This document shows positions 23,032 to 29,893 of a DNA stretch of 36,465 bases, in pieces. This stretch comes from Actinomycetota bacterium. GTDB taxonomy: Bacteria; Actinomycetota; Actinomycetes; Streptosporangiales; Streptosporangiaceae. Positions within the stretch are counted from its first letter, which is position 1, and every line of letters begins with the position of its first letter. The stretch spans positions 1-36,465 of the forward strand of contig JAJPIV010000004.1 of NCBI GenBank assembly GCA_021324595.1, read 5' to 3'. The translations under genes and the position numbers were made by a program. A model generated the notes under the pieces. The model searched no databases. It was given only the letters and a program-made list of their open reading frames with translations, and was not told the origin of the DNA.

Positions 23032-25416
23032 GTGGACGGCGGCCGGGCAGCGGCCGGAGGCGCCGCGGCGGCCGGGCATTCCGGATTGAGCGGCGTGCGC
23101 GGTGCCCGGCGGGCCGCGGCGGTGGTGGCGGTGGCGATCGCGGCCTCGGCGGCAGCCGCTGACCTCACGGGCGCGGGAACGCGCGGAGCGCCGGGCACCG
23201 GTGCCCGCGCCCGGCTGGCCGGGACTCCGGCCGCGGGCCAGGTGGCGGCCAGCGCATCCGGGCCGGGGCTCCGGCGGGTCAGCTACCGCGGCTACACCTT
23301 CGCCGTGCCGCACGGCTGGGCGGTGATCGACGAGCGCGCCCGGCCCACCGCGTGCGTGCGGTTCGACCAGCACGCCATCTACCTGGGCAGCGTGAGCCCG
23401 CGGGAGTTCTGCCCGAGCTGGCTCATCGGCACCACGGAGGCGATGCTGGTCCAGCCGGGCCCGGCCGCCGCCCGCCCCGCCGCCGTCCTGGACGCCGTGG
23501 CCCGCCAGGTCGTCGTCCAGGCGCCCGGGGTGCGGATCACCGCCACCTACGACACCAACCTGGCGCTCATCGAACGGGTGCTGCGCGGCGCCTCGCTGCC
23601 CGTGCCGGGGGCCGGCAACGGGGTGGCCGCCACGCGGGGGGCGGCCACCGAGCCTTGGGCAGCCGCGGCGATCGCGTCGGCCAGCGGCGCGTCGGCGAGG
23701 GCGGTGCCGCCGCTGCCCGCCACGGTGGCGAGCTATCAGGGCCTCGGCTTCGACGCCTGCGCAGCGCCGAGCTCCAGCTACATGACCGCCTGGCGGCGCC
23801 GTTCACCGTACCGCGCGATCGGGATCTACATCGGCGGCGCCGACCGGGCCTGCGCGCAGCCCAACCTGACCCCGTCCTGGGTGCGCCAGCAGGCCGCCGC
23901 CGGATGGCGCTTCATCCCGCTCTACGTCGGGCCGCAGGCCGAGTTCGGCGAGGTGCGCGCCCCCGTCTGGCAGGGAACGGCGGCAGCGCGGGACGCGGCC
24001 GCGCAGGCCCGGCGGCTTGGCTTCGGCCCGCGCACCCCGATCTACTACGACATGGAGGCCTACCGGCCCAGGTGGCGGGGCACGGTGCTGCGGCTGCTGT
24101 CCGCGTGGACCACCGAGCTGCACCGGCTCGGCTACCTGTCCGGTGCCTACAGCAGCTCGGACTCCGGGGTCGCCGACCTGGCGGCGAGCTACTTCAGCCG
24201 CGCCTACGCGATGCCCGGCATCATCTACGACGCGCTGTGGAACGGAGTCCGCAGCACCGCCGACCGGCACTTCCGGCCGGGTGAATGGGCGCACCACCAG
24301 CGGATCCACCAGTTCCGCGGGAACGTCACGCGCGAATACGGCGGGGACCGCATCAACGTCGACCTTGACGTGCTCGACGTGCGGATCACCAGCGCGACGG
24401 CGACGATCCAGCCGAGCCAGGCCGTCGCGCTGCCCGGCCAGGCCGCCGACCTGTTCTACCGCGCGCGTGGCGGGATGCTGATGTTCGCCCAGTTCCGGCC
24501 GGGCTCCGGGTGGGGCAGGCCACGGCGCACAGGGCTGGTCGCCCGGTCGGCGCCGTCGGTGGTGCGGACCGGATCGCTGGTGGACGTCGTGTACCAGGGC
24601 GGCTCGGGACGGATCTGGGCCGCCTCGTTCCGGCCCGGCGGCACGCTGGTCAGCCGCAGCCGGCTGACCGCGCTCGGCATTGCCGGCTCGGCGCCGCGCG
24701 CGGTCGCCAGGGGCGGCGTCATCGACGTGTTCTGGCGAGGGTCGGCCGATGATCACCTGTGGCATGGCGAGTACGCGCCCGGTGACGGCTGGAGCGGCCC
24801 TCAGGACCTCGGCGGGAGCCTGGCCTCGCCGCCGTCGCCGGTCGTGGCCGGGTCGGGCCGCATCGACGTGTTCTGGAAGGGCCGGGACGCCAGCCTGTGG
24901 TACACGGCCAGCGCATCCGGCGCCCGCTGGTCCGCCCCGGCCAGCCTGGGCATGGGCCCGCTCGGCGGGCCGCCGATGGCCACCGCCCAGCCGGACGGCG
25001 CGGTCCAGGTCTGCTGGGCGGGGTCGGGGAACCCCCATGTGTGGGAGGGGTTCTACCAGCCGGGCCGCGGCTGGCGCGGGCCGCGGGACCTGGGCGGGGT
25101 GCTCCGGTCCGCGCCCTGGCCGGTGACCGCCGGCGGGGTGGCGCGGGTGCTGTGGCTGGGCCCGGGTCACGCGCTGGACGGCATCGAGCACCGGCCGGGC
25201 GGCGAGTGGAACCGCTCCGGCTGGCGGGTCCAGCCGTCCCTGCGGGGCGCGTGGGTGGCCGCGGCGCCGTTCGCCGCCGCGGGCGGGCGGGGGCAGGTGC
25301 TGCGGGCGTTCTGGCAGGGGCGCGGCGGGTGGCTGTGGGCGGCGGCTCTGGCGAGCGACCGGTGGTCGGCCCCGCGCCGGCTGGCCGCGACGCCGCCGCG
25401 GCGGGGCCAGCGCTAG
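23032..25416 (+). CDS. Secreted DUF1906 (Rv2525c-like, glycoside-hydrolase-like) protein with C-terminal seven-repeat propeller
   Basis: 794 residues from GTG 23032 (GGGAGG eight bases upstream); TTG 23086 and GTG 23095 are alternatives. A basic n-region (RGARR) and an Ala/Val-rich helix form a signal peptide ending near residue 45. A small domain follows at about 80-160 (YRGYTFAVPHGWAVID, CVRFDQHAIYLG). The DUF1906 domain spans about 228-455: SYQGLGFDACAAPSSSYMTAW, YRAIGIYIGGADRAC, GWRFIPLYVGPQA and PIYYDMEAY, whose Asp-x-Glu recalls the GH25-like active site of Rv2525c relatives. From about 465 to the end seven units of roughly 46 residues repeat (IDVFWRGSADDHLWHGEYAP, IDVFWKGRDASLWYT and so on), as in PLL/tectonin-type beta-propeller lectins. 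Probable role: cell-wall glycan binding and cleavage outside the cell. It ends in a 3-base overlap with the convergent gene. Confidence 0.85.
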   Translation: MDGGRAAAGGAAAAGHSGLSGVRGARRAAAVVAVAIAASAAAADLTGAGTRGAPGTGARARLAGTPAAGQVAASASGPGLRRVSYRGYTFAVPHGWAVIDERARPTACVRFDQHAIYLGSVSPREFCPSWLIGTTEAMLVQPGPAAARPAAVLDAVARQVVVQAPGVRITATYDTNLALIERVLRGASLPVPGAGNGVAATRGAATEPWAAAAIASASGASARAVPPLPATVASYQGLGFDACAAPSSSYMTAWRRRSPYRAIGIYIGGADRACAQPNLTPSWVRQQAAAGWRFIPLYVGPQAEFGEVRAPVWQGTAAARDAAAQARRLGFGPRTPIYYDMEAYRPRWRGTVLRLLSAWTTELHRLGYLSGAYSSSDSGVADLAASYFSRAYAMPGIIYDALWNGVRSTADRHFRPGEWAHHQRIHQFRGNVTREYGGDRINVDLDVLDVRITSATATIQPSQAVALPGQAADLFYRARGGMLMFAQFRPGSGWGRPRRTGLVARSAPSVVRTGSLVDVVYQGGSGRIWAASFRPGGTLVSRSRLTALGIAGSAPRAVARGGVIDVFWRGSADDHLWHGEYAPGDGWSGPQDLGGSLASPPSPVVAGSGRIDVFWKGRDASLWYTASASGARWSAPASLGMGPLGGPPMATAQPDGAVQVCWAGSGNPHVWEGFYQPGRGWRGPRDLGGVLRSAPWPVTAGGVARVLWLGPGHALDGIEHRPGGEWNRSGWRVQPSLRGAWVAAAPFAAAGGRGQVLRAFWQGRGGWLWAAALASDRWSAPRRLAATPPRRGQR

Positions 25417-26576
25417 AGGCTGATCGGGCTCGAGGCCCTCCGCCAGTCGACGGTCGGGATCATCGCCTCGGGGCGGACCCGGTGCGCGTACCGCTTGGTG
25501 ATCACCAGCAGTGACTCGATCAGGGTGTCGGAGAGCAGGTGAGGCTCCAGGCCGAGCTCCAGGAGCCCGGAGTGGACGACGTTGTAGTGGTGGCGCTCCT
25601 CCTCCACCCGGGGATTCGCCAGGTGCTCGATCGTCACCTTGTCCGGGCAGACCCGGGCCACGGTCTGGGCCATCTGCATCACCGACAGGGACTGCGTCAT
25701 CTGGTTGAACACCCGGAACTCGCCCCTCGCCGCGGGGTTCTCGCACGCGAGCTGCAGGCAGCGGACCGTGTCCCGGATCTCGATGATGCCCCGGACCTGG
25801 CCGCCGTTGCCGTAGACGGTCAGCGGCAGGCCGAGGACGGCCTGGATGACGAACCGGTTGAGCACCGTGCCGAAGACCGCGTCGTAGTCGTAGCGCGTGG
25901 CGAGGCGGTCGTCGCGGGCGGTCTGGGGCGTCTGCTGCCCGTAGACGATGCCCTGGTTGAGGTCGGTGGCCCGGATCCCCCAGATGCGGCAGGCGAACTC
26001 GATGTTGTGGCTGTCGTGCACCTTGGACAGGTGGTAGAACGACCCGGGGCGCTTCGGGAACAGCACCCGGTCCTTGCGGCCCTTGTGCTCGATCTCGATC
26101 CAGCCCTCCTCGATGTCGATGTTCGGCTCGCCGTAGGCGCCCATCGTGCCGAGCTTGACCAGGTGAATGTCCGGGTTGATCTCGGCGATCGCGTAGAGCA
26201 CGTTGAGCGTGCCGACCACGTTGTTCACCTGGGTGTAGACCGCGTGCTTGCGGTCGACCATCGAGTAGGGCGCCGCGCGCTGCTCGGCGAAGTGCACGAT
26301 CGTGTCCGGTTCGAAGTCACGCACGACGTGATGGGTGAACTCGGCATCGGTCAGGTCGCCCACGTAGCACCCGATGAACTGCCCGGTCAGCTCGTGCCAG
26401 GCCCGGATGCGGACCTGCAGCGGCTCGATGGGGACCAGGCTGCCCGTCCCCATCTCGTGGTCATAGCCGCGGCGCGCGAAGTTGTCCACGACGGCGACGT
26501 CGTGCCCCGCCTCGGACAGGTGCAGGGCCGTCGGCCACCCGAGGTAGCCGTCCCCGCCCAGGATCAGGATCTTCAT
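25413..26576 (-). CDS. sqdB: UDP-sulfoquinovose synthase-type NAD-dependent epimerase (SQD1/SqdB)
   Basis: 387 residues from ATG 26576; an open frame reaching 26642 adds residues that precede the natural Rossmann start MKILILGGDGYLGWPTALHL. Extended SDR enzyme with GGDGYLG at 7-13, FAEQRAAPYSMVDR at 96-109, Thr144, Tyr181 and Lys185 as catalytic set (YHLSK), and TVYGNGGQVRGIIEIRDTV. The whole length parallels plant and cyanobacterial SQD1, which joins UDP-glucose and sulphite into UDP-sulfoquinovose for sulfolipid or sulphonated glycans. The usual TMGEYG is TMGAYG here: Ala147 (codon 26136-26138) replaces a conserved acidic residue. It is divergent from a GtrA flippase gene and close to a GT2 gene. 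No separate sulfolipid transferase is in the window, so the end product is unknown. Confidence 0.88.
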   Translation of the reverse strand: MKILILGGDGYLGWPTALHLSEAGHDVAVVDNFARRGYDHEMGTGSLVPIEPLQVRIRAWHELTGQFIGCYVGDLTDAEFTHHVVRDFEPDTIVHFAEQRAAPYSMVDRKHAVYTQVNNVVGTLNVLYAIAEINPDIHLVKLGTMGAYGEPNIDIEEGWIEIEHKGRKDRVLFPKRPGSFYHLSKVHDSHNIEFACRIWGIRATDLNQGIVYGQQTPQTARDDRLATRYDYDAVFGTVLNRFVIQAVLGLPLTVYGNGGQVRGIIEIRDTVRCLQLACENPAARGEFRVFNQMTQSLSVMQMAQTVARVCPDKVTIEHLANPRVEEERHHYNVVHSGLLELGLEPHLLSDTLIESLLVITKRYAHRVRPEAMIPTVDWRRASSPISL

Positions 26577-26788
26577 GCGCCACCTGCCGCCAGCTTTGCC
26601 GAAGTTATGCGCTACCCATCCCTTTCGCGGCCCGGCGCGCACTAACCTGTGGAGGCGGCACCGGTACCGCGGCCCACAGGCCGGCGGGCCCGGCGCCGCC
26701 CGGGGCGTTCGCGTCCCGGCGCCGCCCGGCTCCCGTACTGTATACGTGTCTGCTCGACCAGCATGTCTCCGTCAGGCTAAGGACAGCA

Positions 26789-27343
26789 ATGCCACAGCTG
26801 CTAGACAAGCTGCCAGATCCCCTGGTGACCTGGCTGCGCACGAGGTTCGGCAAGCACCTGAGCCGGTTCGCCGGAGTGGCGCTCGTCTCGCTGGTCACCA
26901 CGCAGGTCGTCCTCTCGCTGGCGTACCTCGCGGTCGGAACCGGCGGCCTGGCGACCTCGCTCGGCTGGGCGAGCGGCGCGCTGGTCAGCTACGTGCTGAG
27001 CCGCCGGGCGTGGGAGCGTAAGGGCCGCCCGGCGCTGCTCAAGGAGACGCTGCCGTTCTGGATCATCTCCGGCGTCACGGCAGTGGTGCTGATCAGCGTC
27101 GGGCACTTCGCCGGCGTCTACGCCAAGTCGCACCACCTGCCGAAGATTGAGGCGACCGCCGTCGTGGCCGGCGCCGTGCTGCTGGCGAACGTGCTGACGT
27201 TCATCAGCCGGTTCCTGATCTTCCACTACATCTTGTTCGCCGATCGCGGCGCCGCCCAGGGGCCAGTGCCCGCCGAATCGATCTCCCCGGTGCCGGCGAC
27301 CATCCGGACCGGCGATCAGGAGGAGAACGCGCCGCCCGGCTGA
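26789..27343 (+). CDS. GtrA family membrane protein
   Basis: 184 residues from ATG 26789 with AAGGA six bases upstream. Four hydrophobic segments are visible: RFAGVALVSLVTTQVVLSLAY, then LGWASGALVSYVLSRRAWERKG with the GtrA-typical S-Y-x-L-x-R-x-x-x-F/W, then FWIISGVTAVVLISVGHF, and VVAGAVLLANVLTFISRFLI. GtrA proteins are thought to flip polyprenyl-phosphate sugars across the membrane or to support glycosyltransferases. The hydrophilic C-terminal tail has no known domain. A GT2 glycosyltransferase gene lies convergent just downstream, a partner type often found beside GtrA. The opposite divergent gene is the SQD1-type enzyme, 212 bases away. Confidence 0.9.
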   Translation: MPQLLDKLPDPLVTWLRTRFGKHLSRFAGVALVSLVTTQVVLSLAYLAVGTGGLATSLGWASGALVSYVLSRRAWERKGRPALLKETLPFWIISGVTAVVLISVGHFAGVYAKSHHLPKIEATAVVAGAVLLANVLTFISRFLIFHYILFADRGAAQGPVPAESISPVPATIRTGDQEENAPPG

Positions 27344-27420
27344 CCGCGGTCGCCGGCCGAATCCCCTCCGCAGCGCGCGCCGGGCAGAGCGGGCCCGCCC
27401 GGGGAGGCAGCCCCTCCGGG

Positions 27421-27439
27421 GAGCCGCGTCCCGCGGCTT
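27421..27439. terminator. Hairpin between convergent gtrA-like and GT2 genes
   Basis: AGCCGCG, loop TCC, CGCGGCT form a 7-bp perfect stem (extendable by one G-T pair) 80 bases after the GtrA stop and 14 bases before the end of the convergent GT2 gene. There is no T run, as often in GC-rich actinomycetes. Confidence 0.4.
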
Positions 27440-27452
27440 CCGCTCCGCTCGC

Positions 27453-28352
27453 TCAGCCAGCGGAGCGCGCCGTCCGCCGCCGGCGGCGCTCCCGCCGCCA
27501 GGTGCCGACCACCACCTTGGCGACCTGAAGGCCGTAGAAGGCGTTGTGGCCCTTCTTGCTCTGGCCGACGTGACGGCGGTGGATCGTGGCCGGGACCTCC
27601 CGGACCCGGTAGCCGTGCGTGATCACGCCGATCAGCAGTTCCGTCGCCTGGTACTGGCGCTGCTGGAGCTGGACGGCGGCCGTCACCTCGGCCCGCATCG
27701 CCCGCAGCCCGAACGTCGGGTCGGAGATCCGCTGTCCCGTGAGCATGCTGATCAGCAGGGCGAACACCCGCACCCCGAGCTTGCGCACGGGGTCCTTGGT
27801 CTCCTCGCTCCCCTTGGTGCGCGAGCCCGACACGAAGTCGGCCTCGCCGGCCAGGATCGGCGCGAGCAGGGCGGGGATCTCGGCCGGGTTGTACTGCCCG
27901 TCGGCGTCGGTGGTGACGATGTACCGGGCGCCGCCCTCCCGGGCGAGCCGGTAGCCGAGCCGCAGCGCTGCGCCCTGGCCCCGGTTCACGGGAACGTCGC
28001 AGACGAGCGCGCCCGCAGCGTCGGCCTCCTTGGCGGTCGCGTCGGCCGAGCCGTCGGAGACCACGATCGTGGCAGCCTCCAGGTCCGAGATCACCGGCGG
28101 GAGCGCCTCGATGACCGGGCCGATCGCGCCCTGCTCGTTGTAGGCGGCGATCACGATAGCCAGCGGTGGCAGGGCAGTGGCCCGCGCGCCGTACTGGGCA
28201 GTGAACGCCGCCACTGCGGCGTCGTCGATGTCTGCGCTGACGGGTGGCTCTGCGGTGGACGCGGCCGCGGGACCCGCGCCAGGCACCAGCCTGGCCGTGC
28301 CGCTCGCGGCTGCTTGGCTGGCGGCATCGCCGCCCTCTGGACGGGAACTCAC
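27453..28352 (-). CDS. Family 2 glycosyltransferase (polyprenol-phosphate sugar transferase-like)
   Basis: 299 residues from GTG 28352 with GGAG seven bases upstream. After a disordered Ala/Gly/Ser/Pro-rich N-terminus of about 60 residues comes the GT-A domain: LAIVIAAYNEQGAIG at 64-78, TIVVSDGSADAT at 95-106, VNRGQGAALRLGY at 122-134 and the metal-binding DXD as TTDADGQYNPAE (Asp149-Asp151). RISDPTFGLRAMR and VPATIHRRHVGQSKKGH follow, as in DPM1-like and UndP-glycosyl transferases. No membrane helices are present, so it acts as a cytosolic or peripheral enzyme that loads a sugar on a polyprenyl phosphate, which a GtrA protein could then flip. The donor sugar is unknown. Confidence 0.9.
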   Translation of the reverse strand: MSSRPEGGDAASQAAASGTARLVPGAGPAAASTAEPPVSADIDDAAVAAFTAQYGARATALPPLAIVIAAYNEQGAIGPVIEALPPVISDLEAATIVVSDGSADATAKEADAAGALVCDVPVNRGQGAALRLGYRLAREGGARYIVTTDADGQYNPAEIPALLAPILAGEADFVSGSRTKGSEETKDPVRKLGVRVFALLISMLTGQRISDPTFGLRAMRAEVTAAVQLQQRQYQATELLIGVITHGYRVREVPATIHRRHVGQSKKGHNAFYGLQVAKVVVGTWRRERRRRRTARSAG

Positions 28353-28806
28353 TGACAGTCTCCGGGAAGTCGGGCCACGTCGTGGCGATGCCTGCAGTGC
28401 GGTGGTGCCTCCGGCCGCGAAGCCCCGGGCGCGGGCAGCCGCGGCGGACGCGCGCCGCGCGCCCGGCTGGGGTCAAGCGCACCATGCACCATGGTCCGGG
28501 CTCGCCGCGCTGCTCGGTCACGGTCGCCGCAGGCCCGAGCCGGATTTGGCGGGTTGCCATGACTGACCCGCCATGCGGCGAAGATACCCGACTCCGCGTC
28601 ATCGCCGGGCATCGGTCCGGTCAGGGAATAGCGGCGGGTCAGGGGCCGGCCGCCGCCGGCGTTCGCCGTTGCCATCCACGCTCCGCTCGCCGTGGCCGGG
28701 CCTGCCACCGGGGCGCTGCCCGGCGCGGACCCTTGCCGGTGCCGTGCCGGTTGCCCGGTGCGCTGCCGCGGGCGCTGAGTGGCACGCAGTCTAGCCGCCG
28801 ATGCCG

Positions 28807-28840
28807 GTGATCCGGGCCGCTCGCGGGCGGCCCGGATCAC
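28807..28840. other. 14-bp perfect inverted repeat (strong hairpin)
   Basis: GTGATCCGGGCCGC (28807-28820), loop TCGCGG, GCGGCCCGGATCAC (28827-28840). No gene ends next to it, so it is not an obvious terminator; it may be a regulatory RNA element or a protein-binding site ahead of the CbiC-like gene. Confidence 0.85.
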
Positions 28841-28846
28841 GCAGGC

Positions 28847-28906
28847 GCGGCGACCGGGCCCGCCGCCCGGCGAGCGGCCGGAACCGCGGCGACCGGGCCC
28901 GCCGCC
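28847..28906. repeat. 21-bp direct repeat, 39 bases apart
   Basis: GCGGCGACCGGGCCCGCCGC plus C occurs identically at 28847-28867 and 28886-28906, between the strong hairpin and the CbiC-like gene. Confidence 0.9.
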
Positions 28907-28951
28907 ATGCCATGCTGAGGAGGAAATGACGGACGGTAGTGAGGACATCAC

Positions 28952-29650
28952 GTGACGCGGCTTGAAGGGATGCCAGCCGGGCAGGGCTCCGCTGCGGCTG
29001 CCGGGCCCGGGGACCTCAGCGACGACCTGAGCACCCTGCGGTCGAGGGTCGACCTGAGCGGGCTCCCGCCGCTCAGCCGGGTGGTCACCGAGCGGATCAT
29101 CCTGGCCACCGCGGACCTCGGCTACGCCGCCGACCTGGTCTGCCTTGAGCCGGCCCTGGAAGCGGGGGTGGCGGCGCTGGCTGGGGGGGCTCCGGTGGTC
29201 GCCGACTCGCCGATGGCCGCCGCCGGCGTCGAGAGCGCGCACGCCGCGCTGCCCGGCGCCGACGGGTCGGCCCCTCCGACGCTGATCTGCAAGGCGGGCG
29301 AGCCGCTGAGCCTGCGCCTGGCGCGGACCGTCGGCATCGGCCCGGCGGCCGCCGCCGTGCGGCTGGCGTTCGGCGCCGCCGGTCCGTCCGCCGTGTGGGT
29401 GGTGGGAAGCGAGCCCGGCGCGATCGCGGAGATCCTGGCCCGCGGCGTCGAGCCCGCGCTGGTGATCGGCACCCCGGCCGGGTTGACGGCGGCGCAGGAC
29501 GCCAAGCGGGCGCTGCGGATGAGCGGCGTGCCCGCGCTGACCAACATCTCGCCCAGAGGCGGCCCGGTCGTCGCGGTCGCCGCGTGCGCGGCGCTCATGG
29601 CGATGGCCCTGCCGGCCCGGGGATCGGCTGCCAGGAACCGGGGACGCTGA
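28952..29650 (+). CDS. Precorrin-8X methylmutase (CbiC/CobH) homologue lacking the catalytic His
   Basis: 232 residues from GTG 28952, preceded by GAGGA with six bases spacing. The fold-defining segments are VVTERIILATADLGYAADLV at 44-63, GAPVVADSPMAAAGV near 89-103, and GVEPALVIGTPAGLTAAQDA followed by RALRMSGVPALTNISPRGG. These align with CobH/CbiC segments for the cobyrinate methyl-shift enzyme (compare GMPVGFVGAAESK). In true CbiC the RxxHATGD-type segment carries the catalytic His; here it reads R-I-I-L-A-T-A-D, so Leu51 (CTG at 29102-29104) takes its place. The gene stands away from other cobalamin genes. It may have lost isomerase activity and bind a corrin or do something else. The N-terminal 30 residues are low complexity. 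Confidence 0.72.
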   Translation: MTRLEGMPAGQGSAAAAGPGDLSDDLSTLRSRVDLSGLPPLSRVVTERIILATADLGYAADLVCLEPALEAGVAALAGGAPVVADSPMAAAGVESAHAALPGADGSAPPTLICKAGEPLSLRLARTVGIGPAAAAVRLAFGAAGPSAVWVVGSEPGAIAEILARGVEPALVIGTPAGLTAAQDAKRALRMSGVPALTNISPRGGPVVAVAACAALMAMALPARGSAARNRGR

Positions 29651-29893
29651 GTCCACGCCAGCCGGTGCCTCCCGCGGCGCGGCGCGGCGGATGATGCAGG
29701 CAACCGGCGCGGATCCCGGCAGTCCCGTTTTGGTCATTACCGGCGGTACCCTGCGTGGACGGCGCACAATTACGCCAGGGCTGCGTCAGTATGCGGGCTG
29801 GCCTGCGGCGGATGCGCCCTCGGCGGCGCCCGGCGGTGGCCACGCCGGGTCACCGCGCCGGTACGTGACTATGCCAAGCGGAGGCTCGCAGGC

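Larger units (their letters stand above)
28353..28951. other. 599-base divergent gap without a recognisable gene
   Basis: Open frames on both strands here lack known motifs and natural starts. It contains a 14-bp perfect hairpin (28807-28840), a 21-bp direct repeat (28847-28906) and, just before the CbiC-like gene, two tiny overlapping frames with strong ribosome-site-like AGGAGG (28912-28929 and 28926-28955). It should contain the promoters of the GT2 gene and of the CbiC-like gene. Confidence 0.55.

Noticed and set aside
22877-23089. 70-residue Gly/Ala/Arg/Pro frame ending in a TTGA overlap with an alternative start of the DUF1906 gene
   Set aside because: No ribosome site, no recognisable domain, and the middle is only the triple 21-bp repeat; kept only as a remark in the gap entry.
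22545-23198. Reverse-strand frame with Pro-rich heptad repeats
   Set aside because: The heptads are simply the 21-bp repeats read in frame; no start signal or homology.
28353-28800. Small genes in the divergent gap before the CbiC-like gene
   Set aside because: Frames on both strands lack ribosome sites and motifs.
28807-28840. Transcription terminator for a preceding gene
   Set aside because: The nearest forward gene (GtrA) ends about 1.5 kb upstream with its own hairpin, so this hairpin has no gene to terminate.
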